Shown here: piece after piece, positions 52,510 to 62,820 of the stretch
Layout of the letters: each line of letters opens with the position of its first letter
How positions within the stretch are numbered: the first letter of the stretch is position 1
Assembly: GCF_900103975.1 (NCBI RefSeq)
Contig: NZ_FNIR01000014.1
Span: 62,001 to 126,000 of the forward strand
Reading direction: 5' to 3'
Source: Klenkia soli
GTDB lineage: Bacteria > Actinomycetota > Actinomycetes > Mycobacteriales > Geodermatophilaceae
Length of the DNA: 64,000 nucleotides
Made by a program: the position numbers and the translations under genes
Notes under the pieces: model-generated
What the model saw: only the letters and a program-made list of their open reading frames with translations
What the model was told of the DNA's origin: nothing
The model's database searches: none

Positions 52510-52581
52510 TGGGCGCGGCAGGGTTCGAACCTGCGACCGCTCGCTTGTAAGGCGAGAGCTCTACCGCTGAGCTACGCGCCC
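52510..52581 (-). tRNA. tRNA-Val (UAC anticodon)
   Basis: A 72-nt cloverleaf on the minus strand. The acceptor stem is GGGCGCG with CGCGCCC plus discriminator A. The D arm has TAGCTCAGCGGTAGAGC. The anticodon stem CTCGC/GCGAG encloses CTTACAA with anticodon TAC. The T arm contains GGTTCGAACC. CCA is not fully encoded (CC then G). Confidence 0.95.
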
Positions 52582-52587
52582 GGGAGC

Positions 52588-52607
52588 CGCCCCACCGTAG
52601 TGGGGCG
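52588..52607. terminator. Stem-loop after peroxiredoxin gene
   Basis: CGCCCCAC (52588-52595) pairs perfectly with GTGGGGCG (52600-52607) around CGTA. It lies between the peroxiredoxin stop and the tRNA-Val 5' end on the minus strand, and probably insulates the tRNA. Confidence 0.6.
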
Positions 52608-52615
52608 AGCCGGGT

Positions 52616-53077
52616 TCAGGCCGCCAGTGCGGCGACGGCGTCCTTCCAGCCGGTCTGCGCGCGGGCGTCGCCGGGGCCGTTGACCTCGGCGAAGGCGACC
52701 TTGCCCTCGGCGTCGACCAGGAAGGTGCCGCGGTTGGCCATGCCGGCGGTCTCGAAGAACGCGCCGTAGGCCTTCGCCACCTCGCCGTGCGGCCAGAAGT
52801 CGCTGAGCAGGGGGAAGTCGAAGCCCTGCTCGGCCTTCCACGCCTTGAGCGCGGGCGCCGGGTCGCAGGAGACCGCCACGACCTGCACACCGGCGTCGGT
52901 GTAGGTGGCCAGCTCGTCGCGCAGCTGGCACAGCTCACCGGTGCAGATGCCGGAGTAGGCGAACGGGTAGAAGACCACCAGCACCGGCGAGCCGCGGTGC
53001 TCGGACAGCGCCCAGGGCTGCCGGTCGGAGTCGTTCAGCGTGAAGTCGGGCGCGGTGTCACCCACGGAGAGAGTCAT
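52616..53077 (-). CDS. ahpE: Peroxiredoxin, AhpE/BCP-like
   Basis: A 153-residue thiol peroxidase. VLVVFYPFAYSGICTGELCQ contains the peroxidatic Cys45 and a second Cys50. Cys45 is where M. tuberculosis AhpE (Rv2238c), the syntenic homolog, has its single active cysteine. The Cx4C spacing is that of BCP/PrxQ enzymes, so this protein may resolve by an internal disulfide. VAVSCDPAPALKAW and NRGTFLVDAEGKV follow. CACGAT is 6 nt before the ATG. It reduces hydroperoxides or peroxynitrite. Confidence 0.92.
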   Translation of the reverse strand: MTLSVGDTAPDFTLNDSDRQPWALSEHRGSPVLVVFYPFAYSGICTGELCQLRDELATYTDAGVQVVAVSCDPAPALKAWKAEQGFDFPLLSDFWPHGEVAKAYGAFFETAGMANRGTFLVDAEGKVAFAEVNGPGDARAQTGWKDAVAALAA

Positions 53078-53092
53078 GGATGAATCGTGCCG

Positions 53093-53518
53093 TCACCGCT
53101 TGGAGCGGGCCGCCTTGGGGGTGACCAGCCGGATGCCGGCCCACTCCTTGGCCGCGGAGATGCTGCTGGTCTGCTGCAGGCCGGCGGTCGGCGCGGCCTC
53201 GGTGACCTCGCCGGGCTCGACGTGGCCGGGGCGACCGGACTTCGGCGTGAGCAGCCAGACGACGCCGTCGTCGGCCAGGGCGGCGAGGGAGTCGACGAGG
53301 GCGTCGATCAGGTCGCCGTCCTCCTCGCGCCACCACAGCAGGACGACGTCGGCGACCTCGTCGGAGTCCTCGTCCACCATCTCGCCGCCGGAGAGCTCGA
53401 CGACGGAGTCGCGGAGGTCCTCGTCGGCGTCCTCGTCCCAGCCGAGCTCCTGCACGACCATGCCCGGCTTGATCCCCAGCCGGGCCGCCATGCTGGCGCT
53501 GCCCGAGTCGACGCTCAT
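53093..53518 (-). CDS. DUF3052 family protein
   Basis: A 141-residue acidic protein with RLGIKPGMVVQELGWDEDAD, VADVVLLWWREEDGDLIDAL and VVWLLTPKSGRPGHVEPGEV, matching actinobacterial DUF3052 (Rv2239c position, between ahpE and aceE). No catalytic motif is visible. GGAGG occurs about 10 nt before the ATG. The 212-bp gap to aceE is divergent and should contain both promoters; I see no clear hexamers. Confidence 0.88.
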   Translation of the reverse strand: MSVDSGSASMAARLGIKPGMVVQELGWDEDADEDLRDSVVELSGGEMVDEDSDEVADVVLLWWREEDGDLIDALVDSLAALADDGVVWLLTPKSGRPGHVEPGEVTEAAPTAGLQQTSSISAAKEWAGIRLVTPKAARSKR

Positions 53519-53730
53519 CCCCGCTCGTCCTCCATGTCCTAGGTGATCCCGTTGTCGGTGTCCGCTGTGCCGCGGCGCACCCGGGTCGGTGCGTCAGTGT
53601 GTCCGACGCGCGGCCCGAGCGGTAGCCGACCGGTCCGATCCGTGCCCGGAACGTGTCCCGACCGGCCTCGTCGGGGTCCGGAACGCGAGGCGGCGTGACG
53701 TCGGCGGGGGCGGCAGGAGACGATGTGCGC

Positions 53731-56535
<2,805 letters not shown>

Positions 56536-56574
56536 CCCTGCGCCCGGCCCCTCGCAGCGTTGATCAGGGGGGTG

Positions 56575-56623
56575 CACGACAGTCCGTCCCCCTCCACCAG
56601 ATCTGGTGGAGGGGGACGGACTT
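56575..56623. repeat. Palindromic repeat, copy C
   Basis: A 49-nt element. Positions 56581-56622 are a perfect 42-nt palindrome, with half-site beginning AGTCCGTCCCCCTCCACCAG and centred on AGATCT. It shares 42 of 49 positions with copy D (57763-57811) in the same orientation. It may also terminate aceE. Confidence 0.85.
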
Positions 56624-56642
56624 CCGTGCAGGAGGACCCGCC

Positions 56643-56719
56643 GTCCACAGCGTCGGTCGTCGTCCACAGATCCGCCGAAGGCCTCCCGGCCGACCGCGCT
56701 CGGGCCACACCATGCCCTC
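56643..56719 (+). promoter_or_regulatory. Promoter with paired GTCCACA boxes
   Basis: GTCCACA occurs at 56643 and 56662, again exactly 19 nt apart as at 39823/39842. CACCAT (56708-56713) lies 6 nt before the GTG at 56720. Box-to-start distances are 57 and 58 nt in the two modules. Confidence 0.55.
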
Positions 56720-57748
56720 GTGCACCCCGTCATCCGCGCCGCCATGGATGGCCACGGCCAGGTCTTCACCGCCGCCGATGCCCGCCGGGCGGGGGTGGGC
56801 CGCAACGACGTGGCGCCGCTGCTCCGATCCGGCGAGTGGTGGCGCATCCGTCACGGCGTGTACACCACCGGGGCCACGTGGCGCGAGCACGAGGCCAGCG
56901 GTCGGACACATCTGCTGGCGTCCGCCGCCGTGCTGGTCCGCCTGGACGGCCAGGCCGTGCTCAGCCACGCGTCGGCCGCCCGGCTGCACCAGCTCGTCCT
57001 GCCGGCCCGTGTCCCCGACGACGTCCAGCTGACCGATGCCGACAGGTTCCGGGCGGGGCGCGGCTACACGGTCCACGAGGCCGGCCTCACCGACGCCGAC
57101 GTCACCGTGGTGGACGGGCTGCCGGTCACGTCCCTCGCCCGGACGCTGGTCGACGTCGCGCGGGAGTGGGACGTCGTGGATGCCGTGGTGGCCATGGACG
57201 ACGCGCTCGCCGACGGGCGGGTGACGCCAGAGGTGCTGACCGAGACGATCCTGCGCCACACGCACTGGCCGGGCATCGGGCGGGCGTCGTCGGCAGTGCA
57301 GCTGGCTCGGGTGGGCGCGCACTCGCCGCACGAGACCAGGAGCCGGCTCGCCCTGGTCGGCGCCGGCCTGCCCGAACCGCTGCTGCAGGCAGCGGTGTAC
57401 GTGGGGACCAGGCTCGTCGCCGTCCTCGACTGGGTGTGGGACGACGAGGGCGTGTTCGGCGAGGCCGACGGGAAGGCGAAGGTGCTGGATCCCTGGCGCG
57501 GTCGAACCCCAGGGGAAGCGGTGTGGCGCGAGAAGCGGCGGCACGACGAGCTGGTGGACCTCGACCTGCGCGGTGTCCGGTTCGCCCCGGCCGACCTCTT
57601 CGAGGCACTGCCCGGCAAGGTCGACCGGGTGCGCCGGCTGCTGGCCAGCCCGCCGCCGTCCGGCCCGCGGCGTTACCGGATCGAGCAGCGCAACGGGGGC
57701 CTCCGGATCACCCCGCGGGTCGCTCCGCCGTCCTCATCGGCGGCGTGA
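56720..57748 (+). CDS. AbiEi-like type IV antitoxin family protein
   Basis: A 342-residue protein. The N-terminal winged helix reads VFTAADARRAGVGRNDVAPL then LRSGEWWRIRHGVYTTG, a classic AbiEi_4-type start. LSHASAARLHQLVLP and VTSLARTLVDVAREW follow. The C-terminal half has AVLDWVWDDEGVFGEADGK, where Asp, Glu and Lys fit a PD-(D/E)xK-like core. No toxin gene is adjacent, and it shares promoter layout with the 39899 gene. The GTG at 56720 is supported by CACCAT 6 nt upstream; an ATG at 56744 is the alternative. Confidence 0.8.
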   Translation: MHPVIRAAMDGHGQVFTAADARRAGVGRNDVAPLLRSGEWWRIRHGVYTTGATWREHEASGRTHLLASAAVLVRLDGQAVLSHASAARLHQLVLPARVPDDVQLTDADRFRAGRGYTVHEAGLTDADVTVVDGLPVTSLARTLVDVAREWDVVDAVVAMDDALADGRVTPEVLTETILRHTHWPGIGRASSAVQLARVGAHSPHETRSRLALVGAGLPEPLLQAAVYVGTRLVAVLDWVWDDEGVFGEADGKAKVLDPWRGRTPGEAVWREKRRHDELVDLDLRGVRFAPADLFEALPGKVDRVRRLLASPPPSGPRRYRIEQRNGGLRITPRVAPPSSSAA

Positions 57749-57762
57749 CCCGCGTCTTGCTC

Positions 57763-57811
57763 CACGAAAGTCCATCCCCCTTCACCAGATCTCGCCGAGG
57801 GGGAAGGACTT
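57763..57811. repeat. Palindromic repeat, copy D
   Basis: A 49-nt element starting CACGAAAGTCC and ending GGACTT, an imperfect palindrome around AGATCT. Seven differences from copy C. It lies just downstream of the AbiEi-like gene, 9 nt before the right terminal repeat. Confidence 0.8.
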
Positions 57812-57850
57812 CGATCAGGGCCCCTGATCATCGCTGCACCAGCCGGCTCG

Positions 57851-59053
57851 TCAGGGGGCCAGGGCGGCGAGGGCCATGCGGGTGTAGAGGGCCACGCCCG
57901 AGGGCAGCGCGGCCTCGTCGAAGACGACCAGGTTCGAGTGGTTGCCCGGCGACTCCCCCGGCACCAGGTCCGGCGGGCAGGCGCCCAGGAAGGCCATCGC
58001 GCCGGGCACCCGCTCCAGGACGTAGGAGAAGTCCTCGGCGCCCATCAGCGGGTCGACCATGGGCACCGACACCTCGGCACCCAGCAGCGCAGCCGCCCGC
58101 GCCTCCACCTGGCCGGCGACCACCGGGTCGTTGACCGTCACCGGGTAGCCCTCCACGTGCTCGAACTCGGCGACCAGCTCGTGGGCCTCGGCGACCTTCT
58201 CGGCCACCCGCTGCACCCGGGCCAGGACGTCGGCGCGGCGCTCGGCCGACAGCGTGCGGATGGTGCCCTCCATGAACGCGGTCGCGGGGATGACGTTGTT
58301 CGTCGTCCCGGCGCTGATGTGCCCGACGGTGACCACGGCGGGGTCGAACACGTCGACCCGGCGGGTGACCATCGACTGCAGGGCCAGCACGATCTCGGCG
58401 GCCACCGGGACCGGGTCGGCGGTCACGTGCGGGGTGGACGCGTGCCCGCCGGCGCCGTGCAGGGTGATCCGGAAGTGGTCGGCGGCGGCCATGAGCGGGC
58501 CGGGCCGCACGTTGACCGTCCCGGTCGCGAACGCGGTGCTGATGTGGATGGCGAACGCCCCGGCCACCGGCGCCCCGGCCACCACGTGGAGCAGCCCCTC
58601 GTCGAGCATGTACCGGGCGCCGTGGTGGCCCTCCTCGCCGGGCTGGACCATGAACACGACCTGGCCGGCGAGCTCGTCGCGGCGGTCGGCCAGCAGCCGG
58701 GCGGCCCCCAGCAGCATCGCCACGTGGGTGTCGTGCCCGCAGGCGTGCATCGTGCCGGGGATCTCGGAGGCGAAGTCCAGGCCGGTGTCCTCCTGCAAGG
58801 GCAGGGCGTCCATGTCCCCGCGCAGCAGGTAGGTCGGGCCGGGCCGGGAGCCGCGCAGCACGCCGACCACCGAGGACGTCGTCCGCCCCGTGGTCACCTC
58901 GACCGGCAGGTCGGCGAGGGCCTCCAGGACCATCGCCTGCGTCTGCGGGAGCTGCAGCCCGACCTCGGGACGGCGGTGCAGCCGGCGCCGCAGGTCCACC
59001 ACCCACCCGGCGTCGGCACGGGCAGCGGCGAGCAGCGCGGTGTCGTCGGTCAT
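57851..59053 (-). CDS. M20 family amidohydrolase/peptidase
   Basis: A 400-residue metallohydrolase. LRGDMDALPLQEDTG, MHACGHDTHVAMLLGAARLL, VQPGEEGHHGARYMLDEG and GHISAGTTNNVIPATAFMEG are hallmarks of the hippurate hydrolase/IAA-amino-acid hydrolase/AbgB group. Metal ligands are the Cys-Gly-His-Asp region, the paired Glu and later His residues. It cleaves N-acyl amino acids or similar amides. The ATG at 59053 fits a -10-like AAGACT 6 nt upstream. Confidence 0.9.
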   Translation of the reverse strand: MTDDTALLAAARADAGWVVDLRRRLHRRPEVGLQLPQTQAMVLEALADLPVEVTTGRTTSSVVGVLRGSRPGPTYLLRGDMDALPLQEDTGLDFASEIPGTMHACGHDTHVAMLLGAARLLADRRDELAGQVVFMVQPGEEGHHGARYMLDEGLLHVVAGAPVAGAFAIHISTAFATGTVNVRPGPLMAAADHFRITLHGAGGHASTPHVTADPVPVAAEIVLALQSMVTRRVDVFDPAVVTVGHISAGTTNNVIPATAFMEGTIRTLSAERRADVLARVQRVAEKVAEAHELVAEFEHVEGYPVTVNDPVVAGQVEARAAALLGAEVSVPMVDPLMGAEDFSYVLERVPGAMAFLGACPPDLVPGESPGNHSNLVVFDEAALPSGVALYTRMALAALAP

Positions 59054-59085
59054 GGCCCCAGTCTTCAGCAAGGCTCACGATCCGG

Positions 59086-59658
59086 TCAGTCGACCGCCCA
59101 CAGGGGGCGGGCGCGGTCGAGCTGCCAGACGCACACCGTCGCCGGCCCGGTCACCCGGCCTTCCCCCTGGGTGGGCAGCGGACCGGCCCAGACCCGGTCG
59201 CGGGTGGCCACCACCCGCAGCCCCGGGGGGACGGCGACCGTGTCGTCGGCCTGCACGCGGGCCAGCCAGAGCCGGGCGTCGGGTCGGCCGAGGTCCACCC
59301 AGCCGCGGTCGAGGGCGGCGGCCCAGCGGACCACCCGGTGCCCCGGCTCCTGGCCGGCGGTCCGGGTGCGCAGGTAGGTCTGCAGCACGTGCGCGCCGTC
59401 GGCCCCGGCCACCTCGTCGTGCACCAGCCCGGTGCCGGCCCGCAGCACGCCGACGTCCCCGGGGCGCAGGGTCGACCGACCACCCCAGCCGTGCGCCAGC
59501 GAGCCCGACAGGACGACGGCCACCACGTCGACGTCGGCGTGGTGGTGCGCGCCGTAGCCGGCGCCGGGCATCAGCCGGTCCTCGGCGATGCGCAGCAGCG
59601 GGCCGGCCGAGCCGTCGGTGGGCTCGACCAGGTGCCGGGAGATCAGGCCCTCCTCCAC
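59086..59658 (-). CDS. Pirin-like bicupin protein
   Basis: A 190-residue protein. AGYGAHHHADVDVVAVVLSG then LRPGDVGVLRAGTGLVHDEV is the pirin N-terminal cupin, with metal-ligand His and Glu. The C-terminal half is diverged (VPPGLRVVATRDRVWAGPLP). Pirins include quercetinase-like enzymes and redox co-regulators. The GTG at 59658 has GAGGGGG upstream and overlaps the PAP2 gene by 16 nt. Confidence 0.82.
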   Translation of the reverse strand: MEEGLISRHLVEPTDGSAGPLLRIAEDRLMPGAGYGAHHHADVDVVAVVLSGSLAHGWGGRSTLRPGDVGVLRAGTGLVHDEVAGADGAHVLQTYLRTRTAGQEPGHRVVRWAAALDRGWVDLGRPDARLWLARVQADDTVAVPPGLRVVATRDRVWAGPLPTQGEGRVTGPATVCVWQLDRARPLWAVD

Positions 59659-60299
59659 CGCACCCCCTCGACCACCGCGACGACGAGCAGCGTCCAGCCG
59701 ACGCCGAACGCCCAGCCGGCCAGGACGTCGGTGAGGTAGTGCACGCCCAGCAGCATCCGGGTCGTGCCGACCACCGCCACGACCACCACGCCGGTCAGCG
59801 TCCACCACCGGCGGGCCGTGCGGGAGAGGTTCGGCCAGGCCAGCACGAGGGCCGTCGTCACCAGGCAGGCGATGCCCGAGGAGTGCCCGCTCGGGAAGGA
59901 CAGCGAGCCGTACTGCGCCCCGCCCTCGGCGAAGTCCGGCCGCACCCGCCCGACCAGCTCCTTGATCGCGCTGGTGGCCACCCCCACGCCGACCACCGAC
60001 ACGGTCACCCAGACCGCCGTCGCCCACCGACGCGCCCGCAGCAGCAGGACGACGACCGGCAGGAACACCAGGAACCGGGTCACCGACAGCCCCGGCGCGG
60101 TGAGCACCTCGAGCAGCACCGACACCCACCGGGGCCGGTCGTCACCGGTGTAGAGGGCCTGGCTGACCGTCGCGTCCAGCCTCAGCTGGGGCGCCCACCC
60201 GGCCGCCACCCCCACCCCGAGCAGGACGACGACCAGCGCGCAGCCGGCCACGGGCAGCAGCCGGACCCCGATCGGGTGGACCCGCTGCGCCGTCGTCAC
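59643..60299 (-). CDS. PAP2 superfamily membrane phosphatase
   Basis: A 218-residue protein with about six helices. KELVGRVRP, PSGHSSGIACL and RMLLGVHYLTDVLAG provide the three PAP2 motifs, with catalytic His in the second and third. Likely substrates are lipid phosphates such as undecaprenyl or phosphatidate. The GTG at 60299 is chosen because CAGGCT lies 6 nt upstream in mirror image of the fasR promoter; an ATG at 60317 would fall in the palindrome loop. Confidence 0.86.
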   Translation of the reverse strand: MTTAQRVHPIGVRLLPVAGCALVVVLLGVGVAAGWAPQLRLDATVSQALYTGDDRPRWVSVLLEVLTAPGLSVTRFLVFLPVVVLLLRARRWATAVWVTVSVVGVGVATSAIKELVGRVRPDFAEGGAQYGSLSFPSGHSSGIACLVTTALVLAWPNLSRTARRWWTLTGVVVVAVVGTTRMLLGVHYLTDVLAGWAFGVGWTLLVVAVVEGVRWRRA

Positions 60300-60331
60300 C
60301 GGGTCAGCCTGCCCCATGACAGGCTGACCCG
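60300..60331. promoter_or_regulatory. Symmetric divergent promoter palindrome
   Basis: The whole gap is an inverted repeat: CGGGTCAGCCTG (60300-60311), 8 nt, CAGGCTGACCCG (60320-60331). Each arm places CAGGCT exactly 6 nt before a start codon, GTG at 60299 on the minus strand and ATG at 60332 on the plus strand. It is both a two-way leaderless promoter and a likely operator. Confidence 0.6.
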
Positions 60332-61501
60332 ATGACCGCGGCGGGCCCCTCCGAGGCGACGCTCCGGCTACTGGAGCGCGCATCGGGCTCGTTGGCCACC
60401 CAGGCCGTGGCCCGCATGGACGACTCCCTGCCCTGGTTCCGGTCGATGCCGGCCGACCAGCGCTCGTGGGTGACGCTGGTCGCGCAGGCCGGCATCGCGT
60501 CCCTCGTCGAGTGGTGCCGGCACCCCGGTCGCCCGCCCCGGCTGACCGGCGAGGTGTTCGGCGCGGCCCCGCGCGACCTCGTGCGTGCCGTCCCGCTCAA
60601 GCAGACCGTCGACCTGATCAAGGTGACCGTCGAGGTCGTCGAGGACCGGCTGACCCAGGTGGTCGGCCCCGCCGAGGCCGACGTGCTGCGGCTGGCCGTC
60701 CTGCAGTACAGCCGCGAGGTCGCCTTCGCCACGGCCCACGTCTACGCCAGCTACGCGGAGAACCGCGGCGCCTGGGACGCCCGGCTGGAGGCCCTCGTCG
60801 TCGACGCCCTCGTCCGCGGCGAGCGCTCCGAGGAGCTGCCCGGCCGGACGGCGGCACTGGGCTGGGCGACCACCGCGCCGGTGCTGGTGCTGGTCGGGCG
60901 GACCGTGCCCGACGTCGACGACCTGCACTCCACGGTGCGCCGGGCCGCGAGGTCGATGCGCGCCGAGGTCCTGGTCGGGGTGCACGCCGACCAGCTGGTC
61001 GTGGTGCTCGGCGGGTTGCCCGACCTCGGGCCCGTGGTCGAGCGGGTCGCCCGCGAGTTCGGTCCCGGGCCCGTGGTGGTCGGCCCGGCGGTCGACTCCC
61101 TGGCCCTGGCCGGTGACTCCGCGGCCGTCGCGCTGGCCGGCCTGCGGGCCGCCGTCGCGTGGCCCGGGGCACCGCGGCCGGTGACCGCCGACGAACTGCT
61201 GGCCGAGCGTGCGCTGGACGGCGACCCGCTGGCCCGTGCCGCCCTCGCCGAGCGGGTGGCCCAGCCCCTCGAGGCCGCCGGGAGCGGCGTCCCGGACACC
61301 GTGCGGGCGGTGCTGGCCAGCGGGGGCAACCTCGAGGCCAGCGCCCGGGCGTTGTTCGTGCACCCCAACACCGTGCGGTACCGGCTGAAGCGGGCCACCG
61401 AGCTCACCGGTCTGTCGGCCACCGACCCCCGGGGTGCGTGGACCCTCCAGGTCGCGCTCGCCTTGTCGGCTCTGGACGGCGGCCGCTCGCTCTGGTCCTG
61501 A
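60332..61501 (+). CDS. fasR: PucR-type regulator of fatty-acid synthesis (FasR/MabR-like)
   Basis: A 389-residue protein. A helical N-terminal domain (about 1-160), a GGDEF-like degenerate middle, and a C-terminal HTH_30 domain with GNLEASARALFVHPNTVRYR then LKRATELTG. Position directly before fabD matches Streptomyces FasR and mycobacterial MabR (Rv2242), which activate the fatty-acid synthase genes in response to acyl-CoA or acyl-ACP. The ATG follows CAGGCT by 6 nt. Confidence 0.87.
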   Translation: MTAAGPSEATLRLLERASGSLATQAVARMDDSLPWFRSMPADQRSWVTLVAQAGIASLVEWCRHPGRPPRLTGEVFGAAPRDLVRAVPLKQTVDLIKVTVEVVEDRLTQVVGPAEADVLRLAVLQYSREVAFATAHVYASYAENRGAWDARLEALVVDALVRGERSEELPGRTAALGWATTAPVLVLVGRTVPDVDDLHSTVRRAARSMRAEVLVGVHADQLVVVLGGLPDLGPVVERVAREFGPGPVVVGPAVDSLALAGDSAAVALAGLRAAVAWPGAPRPVTADELLAERALDGDPLARAALAERVAQPLEAAGSGVPDTVRAVLASGGNLEASARALFVHPNTVRYRLKRATELTGLSATDPRGAWTLQVALALSALDGGRSLWS

Positions 61502-61502
61502 G

Positions 61503-61530
61503 CTGTGACCGGACGCACCACCGGTCACAG
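61503..61530. promoter_or_regulatory. Inverted repeat upstream of fabD
   Basis: CTGTGACCGG (61503-61512) and CCGGTCACAG (61521-61530) form perfect 10-bp arms with an 8-nt spacer, starting 2 nt after the fasR stop. It could be the FasR operator for the fab operon or a fasR terminator. The fabD -10 element appears to be CACCGT (61605-61610). Confidence 0.55.
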
Positions 61531-61617
61531 ATTTGTGGGAACCCTCCAGAAGTTCACCGGTGTTCTTCGTGGGGCGCGACGGCCCACCGGGCACCGATCA
61601 CTGGCACCGTGATCAGC

Positions 61618-62817
61618 GTGCTCGCCGTCCTCGCCCCCGGCCAGGGGGCCCAGAAGCCCGGGATGCTCACCGACTGGCTGGAGCTCCCCGGCGCCGAGTC
61701 CTTCTTCCGCTGGGCCGGTGCGATCGCCGACGCCGACCTCCTGACCCTCGGCACGACCGGCGACGCGGAGGCGATCAAGGACACCGCGGTCACCCAACCG
61801 CTGGTCGTCGCGATGTCGCTGTTCGTCGCCCGCGAGCTCGGCGGCCTGCCCGGCCCGGTGGCGCACACGCCTCAGGCCGGCCGCGACGTCGTCATCGCCG
61901 GCCACAGCGTCGGCGAGCTGACCGCCGCCGTCCTGGCCGGGGTGCTCTCGGTCGAGGCCGCCATCGCGCTCACCGCCGTCCGCGGCCGGGCCATGGCCCG
62001 GGCCTGCGCGCAGACCCCCACCGGCATGTCCGCCGTCCTGGGCGGCGACCCGGCCGAGGTGCTGGCCGCCATCGAGGCGAACGGGCTGACCCCGGCCAAC
62101 GTCAACGGCGCCGGCCAGGTGGTCGCCGCCGGCTCGCTCGAGGGCCTGGCCGCGCTGAAGGCCGCACCCCCCGCGAAGGCCCGGGTCATGCCGCTGTCGG
62201 TGGCCGGCGCCTTCCACACCGAGTACATGGCCTCGGCCCGCACCGAGCTCGAGGGCCTGGTCGGCGGCATCCGCCCCGCGCAGCCCTCCCGGTTGCTGGT
62301 GTCCAACAAGGACGGCTCCGCGGTCGAGACCGGCGCCGGCGTGCTCAACCGCCTGGTCAGCCAGGTCACCAGCCCGGTGCGCTTCGACGCCTGCCTGGAC
62401 ACCCTGCGCGAGCTCGGGGTCACCGCGGTCATCGAGCTGCCGCCGGCCGGCGCCCTGGCCGGGTTGGCCAAGCGCGACTGGAAGGGCACCCACGACGTCG
62501 AGGTCCTGGCGATCACCAGCCCCGCCGACCTCGACCGGGCCGCCGAGCTGATCGCCGCCGAGCGCGGCCGGGCCGAGGCCGAGCACTCCCCCGACTGGCG
62601 CGTGGTGGTCTCCCCCGCCCGCGGCACCATCTCCCCGGCCGCCGTCGCCGAGGGCACCGCCCTCCCCGCCGGCGCCACGCTGGCCACCATCGCGGGCCGC
62701 CGCGAGACCGTCGAGGTCGCCGCGGGCTACGCCGGACTGCTCGCCGAGTGGCTGGTCGCCGAGGGCGACCTCGTCGACGCCGGTGACCCGATAGCCCGTC
62801 TCTACCCGGAGGTCTGA
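61618..62817 (+). CDS. fabD: Malonyl-CoA:ACP transacylase with biotinyl/lipoyl-like C-terminal domain
   Basis: A 399-residue protein. VLAVLAPGQGAQKPGMLTDW, the nucleophile motif AGHSVGE near residue 97 and the catalytic His in SVAGAFHTEYM near 199 define FabD, which loads malonate on ACP. FabD usually ends near 310. Here residues about 328-399 add SPARGTISPAAVAEGTALPA and later AGYAGLLAEWLVAEGDLVDA, a biotinyl/lipoyl fold. At the modified lysine position the sequence is AGRRETVEV, Arg not Lys. The GTG at 61618 follows CACCGT by 7 nt; GTG at 61609 is the alternative. Confidence 0.93.
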   Translation: MLAVLAPGQGAQKPGMLTDWLELPGAESFFRWAGAIADADLLTLGTTGDAEAIKDTAVTQPLVVAMSLFVARELGGLPGPVAHTPQAGRDVVIAGHSVGELTAAVLAGVLSVEAAIALTAVRGRAMARACAQTPTGMSAVLGGDPAEVLAAIEANGLTPANVNGAGQVVAAGSLEGLAALKAAPPAKARVMPLSVAGAFHTEYMASARTELEGLVGGIRPAQPSRLLVSNKDGSAVETGAGVLNRLVSQVTSPVRFDACLDTLRELGVTAVIELPPAGALAGLAKRDWKGTHDVEVLAITSPADLDRAAELIAAERGRAEAEHSPDWRVVVSPARGTISPAAVAEGTALPAGATLATIAGRRETVEVAAGYAGLLAEWLVAEGDLVDAGDPIARLYPEV

Positions 62818-62820
62818 CGC

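Larger units (their letters stand above)
56554..57837. mobile_element. Candidate AbiEi-like module with terminal inverted repeats
   Basis: A 1284-bp unit bounded by GCAGCGTTGATCAGGGG (56554-56570) and its inverted partner at 57821-57837, identical at 16 of 17 positions. Inside lie two related 49-nt palindromes flanking one AbiEi-like gene. No transposase or obvious target duplication is seen, so mobility is inferred from symmetry only. The unit lies between aceE and an amidohydrolase gene. Confidence 0.4.
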
